The notes: generated from the sequence alone by a model not told the origin. Counted from the first letter of the stretch, positions 16,475 to 24,367 are shown. The stretch is 64,000 nucleotides of DNA from Mycolicibacterium peregrinum (GCF_001665625.1 NZ_LZSY01000171.1:1-64000), one strand, 5' to 3'. A program made the numbers and translations.

Positions 16475-17344
16475 TCAGACCGGTTGGACCCGTTGCCGTT
16501 TCATCAGGGCGTCGACCAGACCGGGTGCCACGGTGTTCAGTGCCTTGGCGGTCACTGCCATCCGTGGCGCGATCTGTACCGGCCGGGTGCGCGCCGCGGT
16601 CAGCATCCAGTCGGCGGCCTCGGCAGCCGACAGTCCGGGCAGTCCGTCGTAGGCCCGGGTGGGGGCGATCATCGGGGTCTTCACCAACGGGTAGTACAGC
16701 GTGGTGGAATGCACGCCGACGGAGGCCCATTCGGTCTCGATGACCCGGCTGACCGCGGCCAGCGCTGCCTTGGACGCGTTGTACACCGCGAACAGCGGTG
16801 AGGATTCGTTCATCACGCCCCAGGTGGCGACGTTGATGATGTGCCCGTCCCGACGTTCCCGCATGCCCGGGGCCAGGCCGCGAATGAGCCGCAGCGGCGA
16901 GTAGTAGTTGAGCGTCATGGTGCGCTCGACGTCGTGCCAGCGGTCCAGAGATTCGGCCAGCGGCCGCCGGATCGACCGGCCGGCGTTGTTGATCAGGATG
17001 TCGACACCGCCGAGGTCACGTTCCACGGTGGCGACCAGCTCGTCGATGGCGTCCATGTCGGACAGGTCCACCGCGTGGGCGTGGGCGTCGCCACCCTTGG
17101 CGGAGATCCGCCCGACCAGGTCGTCGAGCAGTTCCTGGCGGCGGGCCACCGCGATGACGGTGGCTCCCTTCGCGGCGAACTTCTCCGCTGCGGCCTCGCC
17201 GATGCCCGACGAGGCGCCGGTCAGCAGGATGCGCTTGCCTGCGACATCGATATCGTCACGGGCCTGCAGCCGTTCGGTCAGCGGCGGGCGCATGCTCGTC
17301 AACAGCACCTGCTCAGAGAGCCGGCGCAGCGGGTTCTTGCTCAT
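16475..17344 (-). CDS. Short-chain dehydrogenase/reductase (Rv0547c-like)
   Basis: The protein has 289 residues. The nucleotide motif LLTGASSGIGEAAAEKF starts near residue 38, after an N-terminal extension typical of mycobacterial membrane-associated SDRs. The catalytic pair is in YNASKAAL, with NNAGRSIRRPL and a C-terminal RMAVTAKALNTVAPGLVD. The closest match from memory is Rv0547c, upstream of menB in M. tuberculosis. A TAAACT hexamer 6 nt before the ATG suggests a leaderless transcript. It forms the right boundary of the accessory catabolic block. Confidence 0.88.
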   Translation of the reverse strand: MSKNPLRRLSEQVLLTSMRPPLTERLQARDDIDVAGKRILLTGASSGIGEAAAEKFAAKGATVIAVARRQELLDDLVGRISAKGGDAHAHAVDLSDMDAIDELVATVERDLGGVDILINNAGRSIRRPLAESLDRWHDVERTMTLNYYSPLRLIRGLAPGMRERRDGHIINVATWGVMNESSPLFAVYNASKAALAAVSRVIETEWASVGVHSTTLYYPLVKTPMIAPTRAYDGLPGLSAAEAADWMLTAARTRPVQIAPRMAVTAKALNTVAPGLVDALMKRQRVQPV

Positions 17345-17350
17345 GCGCCG

Positions 17351-17356
17351 AGTTTA
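17351..17356 (-). promoter_or_regulatory. -10 hexamer of a probable leaderless promoter (Rv0547c-like SDR)
   Basis: TAAACT on the minus strand is separated by 6 nt from the ATG at 17344. This places the transcription start at or next to the start codon. Confidence 0.5.
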
Positions 17357-17409
17357 GGTCGCCTACCTTTCCGCGATGACTTGTGGGCGCCTCCCGAGTC
17401 GATATCGCT

Positions 17410-17904
17410 ATGACCATCACCGGCAAGCTCGACCAGCGCTTCAGCGAGGCGACCGAACCGACCACGTGGCCGGCCGCCGCGGCCGCACTCCAGGCAGCCG
17501 GGCTGTACTGGCTCACGACCGTGCGCGGCGACGGGCGGCCGCACGTCACACCACTGGTCGGGGTGTGGACCGACGATGCGTTCGTGTTCTGCACCGGGCC
17601 CTCCGAGCAGAAGGCCCGCAACCTGCAGGCGGGCGCTGCCGTCGTCGTCACAACCGGAACCAACACGTGGAATGCGGGCCTGGACATCGTGGTCGAGGGG
17701 ACCGCCGCGCGGGTGACCGGTCGGCAACGGTTGACCACCCTGGCCGATGCCTATCGGAGCAAGTACGGCGACGACTGGGATTTCGATTGCGACGACGAGG
17801 TTTTCGATCCGGACGGTGAGGCGGCGATCGTTTACCGGGTCACCCCGGCCAAAGTGCTGGCGTTCGCGAAGTCACCCCATGGCCAGACGGGTTTCCGTTT
17901 CTAG
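17410..17904 (+). CDS. PPOX-family flavin/F420-binding protein
   Basis: This 164-residue split-barrel protein has LYWLTTVRGDGRPHVTPLVG at residues 32-51, the usual cofactor-binding strand, then FCTGPSEQKARNL and a C-terminal YRVTPAKVLAFAK. The family includes F420-dependent reductases and FMN proteins. Its short length and sequence do not resolve which. The stop codon region overlaps the convergent menB gene by 4 bp. It is unrelated in sequence detail to the other PPOX protein at 5263-5877. Confidence 0.82.
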   Translation: MTITGKLDQRFSEATEPTTWPAAAAALQAAGLYWLTTVRGDGRPHVTPLVGVWTDDAFVFCTGPSEQKARNLQAGAAVVVTTGTNTWNAGLDIVVEGTAARVTGRQRLTTLADAYRSKYGDDWDFDCDDEVFDPDGEAAIVYRVTPAKVLAFAKSPHGQTGFRF

Positions 17905-18818
17905 AAGTAGCGCGGGAAACCGCTCCAGTCGGGATCGCGCTTCTGCAGGAACGCGTCGCGGCCCTCGACGGCCTCGTCGGTCATGTACGCCAACCGGGTG
18001 GCCTCTCCGGCGAACACCTGCTGGCCGACCAGGCCGTCGTCGATCAGGTTGAACGAGAACTTCAGCATCCGGATGGCCTGGGGCGACTTGCCGTTGATCT
18101 CGGCCGCCCACTGCAGGCCGACCGCCTCCAGCTCGGCGTGGTCGACGACGTCGTTCACCGCGCCCATCTGGTACATGGTCTCGGCGTCGTAGGCGCGGCC
18201 CAGGAAGAAGATTTCGCGGGCGAACTTCTGCCCGGTCTGGCGGGCCAGATACGCGCTGCCGAAGCCGCCGTCGAAGCTGCCGACGTCGGCATCGGTCTGC
18301 TTGAACCGGGCGTGCTGGCGGCTGGCCAGGGTCAGGTCGCAGGTGACGTGCAGGCTGTGCCCGCCACCGGCCGCCCAGCCGTTGACCAGGCAGATCACCA
18401 CCTTCGGCATGAACCGGATGAGCCGCTGCACCTCGAGAATGTGCAGTCGTCCGGCCCGGGCCGGGTCGACGGTCTCGGCGGTCTCCCCGTCGGCGTACTG
18501 ATACCCGGAGCGCCCGCGGATGCGTTGGTCCCCGCCGGAGCAGAAGGCCCAGCCGCCGTCCTTGGCCGACGGGCCGTTGCCGGTCAGCAGCACCACCCCG
18601 ACGTCGGGGGACATCCGGGCGTGGTCGAGGACGCGGTACAGCTCGTCGACGGTGTGCGGCCGGAACGCGTTGCGCACCTCGGGCCGGTCGAACGCGACCC
18701 GCACCGTGGGCTGCCGGGCGCCGTCGGCGACGTGGCGGTGGTAGGTGATGTCGGTCAGATCGTCGAAGCCGGGCACCGGCTCCCAGGCTGTCGGGTCGAA
18801 CGGGTTGTCTGCACTCAC
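17901..18818 (-). CDS. menB: 1,4-Dihydroxy-2-naphthoyl-CoA synthase (MenB)
   Basis: This crotonase-fold enzyme closes the second ring in menaquinone synthesis. The protein has 305 residues, close to mycobacterial MenB. Motifs: WAFCSGGDQRIRG (oxyanion loop), NGWAAGGGHSLHVTCDLTLA, and the catalytic stretch TDADVGSFDGGFGSAYLARQ. A C-terminal RDPDWSGFPRYF helix completes the typical ending. The GTG start is preceded by TACAGT and 7 nt, a leaderless-type promoter. The enzyme works directly after MenE, whose gene lies 11 kb away. Confidence 0.97.
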   Translation of the reverse strand: MSADNPFDPTAWEPVPGFDDLTDITYHRHVADGARQPTVRVAFDRPEVRNAFRPHTVDELYRVLDHARMSPDVGVVLLTGNGPSAKDGGWAFCSGGDQRIRGRSGYQYADGETAETVDPARAGRLHILEVQRLIRFMPKVVICLVNGWAAGGGHSLHVTCDLTLASRQHARFKQTDADVGSFDGGFGSAYLARQTGQKFAREIFFLGRAYDAETMYQMGAVNDVVDHAELEAVGLQWAAEINGKSPQAIRMLKFSFNLIDDGLVGQQVFAGEATRLAYMTDEAVEGRDAFLQKRDPDWSGFPRYF

Positions 18819-18825
18819 GTGCTCG

Positions 18826-18831
18826 ACTGTA
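18826..18831 (-). promoter_or_regulatory. -10 hexamer of a probable leaderless menB promoter
   Basis: TACAGT lies 7 nt before the GTG start of menB on the minus strand. No Shine-Dalgarno sequence is visible between them. Confidence 0.5.
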
Positions 18832-18889
18832 GAGCGAGGGCAACTCGACGTTTCACAGGTACCGTCGCGGGGTACAAAACCTGGCGCGA

Positions 18890-18908
18890 TGATGCGTACA
18901 GCGCATCA
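18890..18908. promoter_or_regulatory. Perfect 7-bp dyad upstream of the HdeA-like lipoprotein gene
   Basis: TGATGCG and CGCATCA flank a 5-bp spacer. The dyad lies 21 bp before the TTG start of the lipoprotein and about 70 bp from the menB start, so it could be an operator for the lipoprotein gene. Confidence 0.35.
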
Positions 18909-18929
18909 CCAGATCAGAAAGAGGCGACG

Positions 18930-19217
18930 TTGACCACAATGAAGAAGTCGGCAGGTGTGTTGTTCTCGGGGTTGGCTGTCGGCCTTGCACTCGTCGGATG
19001 TTCACCTGCGATCACCGGTGGTGACACCAAGTGCAAGGACTTCATCGGGCAGGACGAGAAGACCCAGGACGAAGCCGTGTCCAAGATGCTCAAGGATGAG
19101 AAGGGCAACGATCCAGCCCAGCTCGAGATCACCGGAACCCGGATGGCGGTGCAGGCCTTCTGCCAGACCGTGGGCAAGCAGGACTCCAAGATCAAGGAAG
19201 CCCCGCACCTGAGCTGA
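18930..19217 (+). CDS. Small lipoprotein with HdeA-like domain
   Basis: The protein has 95 residues. A signal peptide ends in a lipobox (LALVGC, Cys near residue 24), so the mature protein is probably lipid-anchored outside the membrane. The ~70-residue mature part has a CKDFIGQDEKTQDEAVSKML segment and a later FCQTV, resembling HdeA-type acid-stress chaperones with their paired cysteines. The TTG at 18930 is chosen because GAGG lies 5 nt upstream; the ATG at 18939 would be too far from it. An acid-stress chaperone role is inferred from the family only. Confidence 0.7.
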   Translation: MTTMKKSAGVLFSGLAVGLALVGCSPAITGGDTKCKDFIGQDEKTQDEAVSKMLKDEKGNDPAQLEITGTRMAVQAFCQTVGKQDSKIKEAPHLS

Positions 19218-19227
19218 CGGGCAGGCT

Positions 19228-19677
19228 CTAGATCGGGTCCAGCCGGAACACCGGGCAGCGCCCGGCGAGTGCCTCGAACTCGTCCGGATTGGGCCCGGTC
19301 ACCAGCCCGGCATTGCGCATGAACCCGACACCGGTCGGCACCAGGACGGGGAATTGGCGTAGCAGCGGCCGCGCCTGCTCGACGGGGATCTCCACCACTC
19401 GGACCCGCTGGTCTTTGCGGCCCTGGTGCACGGTGGCCTCGCCGGCAGCGCGGGCGTTGGCGGCCCAGTCGCCCTTCGGCAGTCCGCCGACGATGTAGCG
19501 GTGCCCGTCGACGGTCATCGGGGTGACGGGCGTCGACCGGGGTTTACCGCTCTTGCGGCCCGTCACCGTGAGCACCACGGGACCCTTGTCGCCGCCGACG
19601 CCGAGCTTGTTGAGCCCGATCATCACCTTGTTGACGTATTTCAGCCACCACGGTGGCCGGATCCGGTCGTCAGCCAT
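19228..19677 (-). CDS. Ddn-like deazaflavin (F420)-dependent nitroreductase-family protein
   Basis: The protein has 149 residues. The segment VVLTVTGRKSGKPRSTPVTP at residues 35-54 is the F420-binding hallmark of the Ddn/DUF385 family. It is followed by YIVGGLPKGDWAANARAAGEATV. Family members reduce quinones and nitro compounds with F420H2; a link to menaquinone chemistry is suggestive here because menB is adjacent, but unproven. TAGTGT 6 nt before the ATG suggests a leaderless start inside the end of the HAD gene. Confidence 0.88.
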   Translation of the reverse strand: MADDRIRPPWWLKYVNKVMIGLNKLGVGGDKGPVVLTVTGRKSGKPRSTPVTPMTVDGHRYIVGGLPKGDWAANARAAGEATVHQGRKDQRVRVVEIPVEQARPLLRQFPVLVPTGVGFMRNAGLVTGPNPDEFEALAGRCPVFRLDPI

Positions 19678-19686
19678 GACTCCACA

Positions 19687-20376
19687 CTAGGCGCGGATAC
19701 CGACAGCCTGCAGGGCCGTGATCAGCCCGTCGGGCCGCTGCTCGGTGGGCAGCGGATCGACCAGTGCGAACTGGCAGCCGACTTCACGGGCACCGCCGTC
19801 GGCCTCCTCGCTGTCGCCGACCATCAGCGCTTCCTGTGCCGGCACACCGAGGCGCTGCAGTGCCGTGGTGAATATCGCCGGGTCTGGTTTGACCGCACCC
19901 ACTTCGAAGGACAGCACGAACTCGTCGACGTGCTCGGCGGCGCCGATCGCGGTGAAGGCCGGACGTACATCGAATGCGATGTTGGACACAACGGCCGTCC
20001 GGAGTCCCTGTGCTTTCAGGCTTTTGAAGACCCGCGCGGTGTCGGGGTAGGCCGTCCAACTGGCCGGATCGATCACCCGGTTGTACAGCGATTCGGCGTG
20101 ATGGTGGGCCAGCCCGGATTCCCGCAGCACATGCAGATAGGCCTCACGGTGCAGGTGCGGGGCCAGGTCCCGGTTGGCCCAGGCTTGGTACTGCTCATCG
20201 GTCATGGTCACGGACCGTCCGGTCGGGGCGGTCAGCCGGCGCATCAACTCGGCCTGCACGTGGCCGTCGACCTCACGTTCATCGACGGCCATCCCGGCGA
20301 ACCAACTGTCCTGTTCCTCGAGGCGGAAGAGGGTCCCGGAGAAGTCGAACAACACTGCCGACACCATGTCCGCCAT
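19687..20376 (-). CDS. HAD-superfamily hydrolase
   Basis: The protein has 229 residues. HAD motif I is VLFDFSGTLFRLEE near residue 9; the usual second Asp of DxD is replaced by Ser (DFSGT). Motif II is in VVSNIAFD, motif III in KPDPAIF and motif IV in MVGDSEEADGGAREVG. A helical cap lies between motifs I and II. Lack of the second Asp argues against a simple phosphatase and is seen in some other HAD subgroups. Substrate unknown. It lies between the sigma factor and the Ddn-like gene on the same strand. Confidence 0.85.
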   Translation of the reverse strand: MADMVSAVLFDFSGTLFRLEEQDSWFAGMAVDEREVDGHVQAELMRRLTAPTGRSVTMTDEQYQAWANRDLAPHLHREAYLHVLRESGLAHHHAESLYNRVIDPASWTAYPDTARVFKSLKAQGLRTAVVSNIAFDVRPAFTAIGAAEHVDEFVLSFEVGAVKPDPAIFTTALQRLGVPAQEALMVGDSEEADGGAREVGCQFALVDPLPTEQRPDGLITALQAVGIRA

Positions 20377-20398
20377 CGTGCCACGACCCCGCCCGGGA

Positions 20399-21664
20399 TC
20401 AGCCGCGTTCGCGGATTGCCTTGTTCGCCAGTACGTCTCGCTCGCGTTCGTTGTCGGTCAGGGCGGCGGCCCGGTCGAACTGCTCGGCGGCCTCGGTGTG
20501 CCGGCCCAGCCGGGACAGCAGTTCGCCGCGCACGCTGGGCAGTAGGTACGAGCTGTCCAACCCCTCGATCCCGTCGACGATCTCCCATGCCTCCTGCGGG
20601 CCGGAGTGCATGGCGACGGCCACCGCCCGGTTGAGTTGGACCACCGGGGACGGGGTGATCTGCAGCAGCGCGTCGTACAGGGCGACGATGCGCGCCCAGT
20701 CGGTGTCGGCCGCCGTCGGGGCGACTGCGTGGCATTCGGCGAGCGCGGCCTGCAACGCATATGGGCCCCAACCACGTTGCTGCCGTGCTGTAGCGGAGCG
20801 CTCAAGGGCCTTGATGCCGCGCTGAATCTGGGCCCGGTCCCAGCTGGCCCGATTCTGGTCCTCCAGGAGGATGGGCCGGCCGTCGGCATCGGTGCGCGCC
20901 GCAAAGCGTGAGGACTGGAACTCCATCAGGGCGAGCAGGCCGTGGACCTCGGGTTCGTCGGGCACCAGGGCGGCCAGCACCCGCCCCAATCTCAGGGCCT
21001 CGGTGCATAATTCGTCGCGGATCCAGCGCTGTCCGGCGGATGCCGAGTAGCCCTCGTTGTAGATCAGATAGATGACCGAGAGCACCGCCGACAGTCGGTG
21101 CGGGTATTCGTCGCGCGGCGGTACCTCGAAGGGCGGGTTGGCTTGTGCCAGAGTCTTTTTGGCCCGGGTGATGCGCGCGGCCGCGGTGGCGGTCGAGATG
21201 AGGAAGGCCCGGGCGATCTCCTCGGTGCTAAGCCCGCCGACCATGCGCAATGTCAGCGCGACCTGGGCTTCGCGGGACAACACCGGGTGCGCGGCGATGA
21301 AGATGAGGCGCAGGACGTCATCGTCGATGCGGTCGGGGTCCCAGGCCTCGTCGACGTGCTCGGCCAGGTCGTGGGCCAGCACGGCGTACTTGGCGTCGAG
21401 GTTTTCCGCGCGCCGCCAGTGGTCGATGGCCTTGCGTTTGGCCACGGTGGTCAGCCAGGCCCCGGGGTTTCGCGGCACACCGGTCTGCGGCCACTGCGTG
21501 AGGGCGTCGAGCAGTGCGTCAGAGGCGAGATCCTCGGCCAGACCGACATCGCCGACGGTGCGGGTCAGCGTGGCCAGGATCTTGGCCGCCTCCATCCGCC
21601 AGACCGCGTCGAGCGTTGCGCGCATGTCGGCAGCGGTGGCGGGCACGTCGGGCACCTCACCCAT
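20399..21664 (-). CDS. ECF42-type RNA polymerase sigma factor with C-terminal extension
   Basis: The protein has about 421 residues, far longer than a plain ECF sigma factor. The N-terminal ~170 residues contain region 2 (WPQTGVPRNPGAWLTTVAKR) and region 4 (LSTEEIARAFLISTATAAAR). The rest is a conserved helical, TPR-like extension (YLIYNEGYSASAG, later AVAMHSGPQEAWEIVDGIEG). This layout is the ECF42 group, whose genes usually sit next to a DGPF/YCII gene; that gene is present at 23733-24191 but separated by fadD8. The open frame starts at 21703; the ATG at 21664 fits the family better. No anti-sigma gene is visible. Confidence 0.88.
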   Translation of the reverse strand: MGEVPDVPATAADMRATLDAVWRMEAAKILATLTRTVGDVGLAEDLASDALLDALTQWPQTGVPRNPGAWLTTVAKRKAIDHWRRAENLDAKYAVLAHDLAEHVDEAWDPDRIDDDVLRLIFIAAHPVLSREAQVALTLRMVGGLSTEEIARAFLISTATAAARITRAKKTLAQANPPFEVPPRDEYPHRLSAVLSVIYLIYNEGYSASAGQRWIRDELCTEALRLGRVLAALVPDEPEVHGLLALMEFQSSRFAARTDADGRPILLEDQNRASWDRAQIQRGIKALERSATARQQRGWGPYALQAALAECHAVAPTAADTDWARIVALYDALLQITPSPVVQLNRAVAVAMHSGPQEAWEIVDGIEGLDSSYLLPSVRGELLSRLGRHTEAAEQFDRAAALTDNERERDVLANKAIRERG

Positions 21665-21718
21665 TCTGCCGAGCAGACGCGTCGCCCATTGTCGGGCGTC
21701 CATTGCCCCGGGCGCCCA

Positions 21719-21900
21719 TTGTCACGCTGGAGTGGCACTGGTGGCCGACAGTCACTCCAACGTGACAAAGCTGGATGGTCGATGGCGACGTGTCACCCCA
21801 CTGTCACGCTGGAGTGGCACTGGTGGCCGAGCGCCACTCCAGCGTGACAAAGCGGGCAAGTGACAAAGCGGGCAAGTGACAAAGCGGGCAAGCGGGCAAG
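21719..21900. repeat. Two large inverted-repeat elements plus a 16-bp tandem repeat
   Basis: The first hairpin has 16-bp arms at 21719-21734 and 21753-21768 with one mismatch. The second has perfect 17-bp arms, TGTCACGCTGGAGTGGC at 21802-21818 and its complement at 21833-21849. The two units are near copies. Directly after come three head-to-tail 16-bp units, GTGACAAAGCGGGCAA, at 21844-21891 and a partial fourth. The array lies between the fadD8 stop and the sigma factor start on the same strand. It looks like a REP/MITE-type intergenic element; a termination role for the upstream gene is possible but not shown. Confidence 0.75.
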
Positions 21901-21914
21901 CAGGCCCGAGAAAA

Positions 21915-23525
21915 TCAGCCGATCGCGCGGGCAGCACCTTCCCAGAACTGGGCGCGCACGGCCTTCTTGTCCGGCTTGCCGAGTGCGGTCACCGGCACGG
22001 AGTCGACGACGATCACCTGCTTGGGCGATTGCACCGAGCCCTTGCGGTCCTTGACCGCGGCCTGGATCTCGGCGGTCACCGTGGCCACCGCCTCGTCGCT
22101 GGAGTCGGCGTCGGGACGTAGCACGATCACCGCGGTGACGGCTTCGCCCCACTTCTCGTCGGGGGTGCCGATCACGCACACCTGGGCCACCGAAGGATGC
22201 TCGGCGACAACGTCTTCCACTTCACGCGGGAACACGTTGAACCCACCGGTGACGATCATGTCCTTGACCCGGTCGACGATGAACCAGTAGCCGTCCTCGT
22301 CTTCGCGGGCCATGTCGCCGGTGTGCAGCCAGCCGTCGCGGAAAGTCTCCGTGGTGGCGTCCTCGAGCTTCCAGTAGCCGCCGGCCAGCAGCGGTCCGGA
22401 CACACAGATCTCGCCGACCTCGCCCCGGGGCACCGGGTTGCCCTCGGTGTCCAGCAGCGCGGTCCGCGCGAACAGGGTGGGCCGCCCGCAGGAGGTCAGC
22501 CGCTTCTCGTCGTGGTCCTTCTTGCCCAGGTACGAGATCACCATCGGGGCCTCGGACTGGCCGTAGTACTGCGCGAAGATCGGCCCGAAGCGCTTGAGCG
22601 CCTCGGCCAGCCGCACCGGGTTCATCGCCGAGGCGCCGTAGTACACGGTCTCCAGCGAGGACAGGTCGCGGGTGTGCGAGTCGGGGTGGTCCATCAGGGC
22701 GTAGATCATCGACGGCACCAGCATGGTCGCGGTGATGCGTTGTTCTTCGATGACGCGCAGCACCTCGGCCGGGTCGAACTTGGTCAGCACCACCAGTTCG
22801 CCGCCCTTGACGATGGTCGGCGTGAAGAACGCCGCGCCGGCGTGTGACAGCGGGGTGCACATCAAAAAGCGCGGGTTCTCGGGCCACTCCCACTCGGCGA
22901 GCTGAATGGTCGTCATGGTGGAGATCGAACGCACCGTGCCCATCACGCCCTTGGGCTTGCCGGTGGTGCCACCGGTGTAGGTGAGGCCGCCGACGTGGTC
23001 GGGAGCGAGTTCGGCGGCAGTCAGCGGCACCGGGGAGTACTTGGCGGCCTCGGCCGTCAGATCGGAGACCGACGCGCTGGACGCGGCCAGGGCTTCGGGC
23101 ACCGGGCCGATCGTCAGCACCTGGCGAAGCGAGGGCACCTTCTCCAGCAACCCCAGGGCCCGCTCCACGAACGCGGGGGTGGGGTCGATGATGAGCGTCG
23201 TCACCTCGGCGTCGGACAGCACGTAGGCGTGGTCGTCCAGCGAACCGAGAGGGTGTAGTGCCGTCCGGCGGTACCCCTGGGTCTGGCCGGCGCCGATGAT
23301 CATCAGGACTTCAGGCCGGTTCAGGGACAGCAGGCCGACGCCCTCGCCGGTGCCGGCGCCGAGCGCCTCGAAGGCCTGAATGTACTGGCTGATGCGTTCC
23401 GCGAGCTCGCCACCGGTCAGGGTGGTGTCGCCGAGGAACAGCACAGGCTTGTCCTTGTTGCGCTTGAGCGCACTGACGGTGAGGTGGCCGGAATGGATGG
23501 GATGGTGCAGCAGCGCATCACTCAT
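21915..23525 (-). CDS. fadD8: Fatty-acid/acyl-CoA ligase FadD8
   Basis: This 536-residue adenylate-forming enzyme has the P-loop YTGGTTGKPKGVMG near residue 185, an A5 motif YYGQSEAPMVI, an A8 motif GWLHTGDMAREDEDGYWFIV and a C-terminal VTALGKPDKKAVR with the catalytic Lys. It activates a carboxylic acid to its CoA ester. Position and sequence correspond to Rv0551c (fadD8). Upstream, a KstR-type box overlaps a TAGTCT hexamer that lies 7 nt before the ATG. This suggests cholesterol- or steroid-linked control and a leaderless transcript. The acyl substrate is unknown. Confidence 0.9.
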   Translation of the reverse strand: MSDALLHHPIHSGHLTVSALKRNKDKPVLFLGDTTLTGGELAERISQYIQAFEALGAGTGEGVGLLSLNRPEVLMIIGAGQTQGYRRTALHPLGSLDDHAYVLSDAEVTTLIIDPTPAFVERALGLLEKVPSLRQVLTIGPVPEALAASSASVSDLTAEAAKYSPVPLTAAELAPDHVGGLTYTGGTTGKPKGVMGTVRSISTMTTIQLAEWEWPENPRFLMCTPLSHAGAAFFTPTIVKGGELVVLTKFDPAEVLRVIEEQRITATMLVPSMIYALMDHPDSHTRDLSSLETVYYGASAMNPVRLAEALKRFGPIFAQYYGQSEAPMVISYLGKKDHDEKRLTSCGRPTLFARTALLDTEGNPVPRGEVGEICVSGPLLAGGYWKLEDATTETFRDGWLHTGDMAREDEDGYWFIVDRVKDMIVTGGFNVFPREVEDVVAEHPSVAQVCVIGTPDEKWGEAVTAVIVLRPDADSSDEAVATVTAEIQAAVKDRKGSVQSPKQVIVVDSVPVTALGKPDKKAVRAQFWEGAARAIG

Positions 23526-23532
23526 GAACTAC

Positions 23533-23538
23533 AGACTA
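23533..23538 (-). promoter_or_regulatory. -10 hexamer of a probable leaderless fadD8 promoter
   Basis: TAGTCT on the minus strand lies 7 nt before the fadD8 ATG. Its upstream end overlaps the KstR-type dyad. Confidence 0.45.
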
Positions 23539-23550
23539 GAACGTGTTCCA
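23537..23550. promoter_or_regulatory. KstR-type operator upstream of fadD8
   Basis: TAGAACGTGTTCCA matches the published KstR core pattern TnnAACnnGTTnnA exactly. It lies 12 bp before the fadD8 start codon and overlaps the proposed -10 hexamer, where a repressor would block transcription. KstR controls cholesterol catabolism genes in mycobacteria. Binding here is inferred from the match. Confidence 0.6.
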
Positions 23551-23601
23551 GAAACTGCGGAGCCGATCCCCCGATGTGGGATGTAACACAAGGTCATCGC
23601 G

Positions 23602-23625
23602 GACCGAAATACAGACCGAAATACA
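23602..23625. repeat. 12-bp tandem duplication
   Basis: GACCGAAATACA occurs twice head to tail without mismatch in the gap between fadD8 and the YCII gene. It may be a simple replication slip or a paired binding site. Confidence 0.5.
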
Positions 23626-23693
23626 GGTAGTGCGGTACTCGTGTCCACGAAGTCCGCGCTGCTTAATCTCTGAGATGTGGGGGGCGGAGCCGG

Positions 23694-23721
23694 GCCCCGG
23701 CGGGTTAGGGACCGCCGGGGC
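23694..23721 (-). terminator. Strong hairpin after the DGPF/YCII gene
   Basis: GCCCCGGCGG and CCGCCGGGGC form a perfect 10-bp stem with an 8-nt loop. On the minus strand it begins 12 nt after the YCII stop codon. No U-tract follows, as is common in mycobacterial hairpin terminators. Confidence 0.6.
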
Positions 23722-23732
23722 TTGTGCTCGGA

Positions 23733-24191
23733 TCAGCGGTTGGCGGCGGCGCGGGCGGCCTTCGCCGCCTTTTCCGCGAGGTCGGCCTTCCACTGGATTT
23801 CCTTCTGGACCCACTCGTTGTCCTGTGGAAACTCTTCGGTCTCGCTGACCCGGCGGACCTCCAGCTTCACGCCGCATCCCAGCGGGCACTTCCGGGCCCA
23901 CTGCTTGGCCTCCTCCTTGGAAGACACCTCCAGGATCCAGAACCCGTTGAACAGTTCCTTGGCCTCGGTGTACGGCCCGTCGGTGACCACCGGGGGATCG
24001 GCGTTGAAATCGACGACGAAGCCCTCGTCGGGATCGGTCAAGCCCTCGCCGGCCAGCATCACACCGGCCTTGATCAGCTCTTCGTTGTAGCGGCCCATCT
24101 GGGCGATGATCTCGTCGAAGTCGATGTTCTCCTCGGCCATCGCGGCCTCGGCCTCGGGGGTGGACCGCATGATCAGCATGTAGCGCGACAT
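23733..24191 (-). CDS. DGPF/YCII-domain protein (ECF42 partner type)
   Basis: The protein has 152 residues. The N-terminal MSRYMLIMRSTPEAEAAM and the central VTDGPYTEAKELFNGFWILE carry the DGPF motif (here DGPYTE) that names the group. DGPF proteins are the conserved genomic partners of ECF42 sigma factors, and their biochemical role is unclear. Here the sigma gene lies 2 kb downstream, with fadD8 between. The C-terminus is Ala/Lys rich. An AAGGAG motif 7 nt before the ATG supports the start. Confidence 0.85.
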   Translation of the reverse strand: MSRYMLIMRSTPEAEAAMAEENIDFDEIIAQMGRYNEELIKAGVMLAGEGLTDPDEGFVVDFNADPPVVTDGPYTEAKELFNGFWILEVSSKEEAKQWARKCPLGCGVKLEVRRVSETEEFPQDNEWVQKEIQWKADLAEKAAKAARAAANR

Positions 24192-24328
24192 TGTGTGTCT
24201 CCTTCGTGCGTCGGGAAGGGGCTCGGCCTATCGTGCCCTCGTTACTACGTCGAACGGCACCCCCCGAAAATCGACACAGGCCGAAAACTTTCTGAAAATT
24301 TCTCAATCCGCAGGCCACGGCTGTTTGC

Positions 24329-24367
24329 GCTGAAGATTGCGGCCACCTGATGACCGCTATCTTCAGC
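24329..24367. promoter_or_regulatory. Long-spaced inverted repeat upstream of the amidohydrolase
   Basis: GCTGAAGAT and ATCTTCAGC are perfect 9-bp arms separated by 21 bp. The repeat lies about 40-80 bp before the amidohydrolase start, upstream of its -10 hexamer. The spacing of about three helical turns between half-site centres fits two protein-binding sites on one DNA face. Confidence 0.4.

Noticed and set aside
18138..18930. Long plus-strand frame upstream of the HdeA-like lipoprotein
   Set aside because: It is antisense to menB; the lipoprotein signal peptide and ribosome binding site define a much shorter gene.
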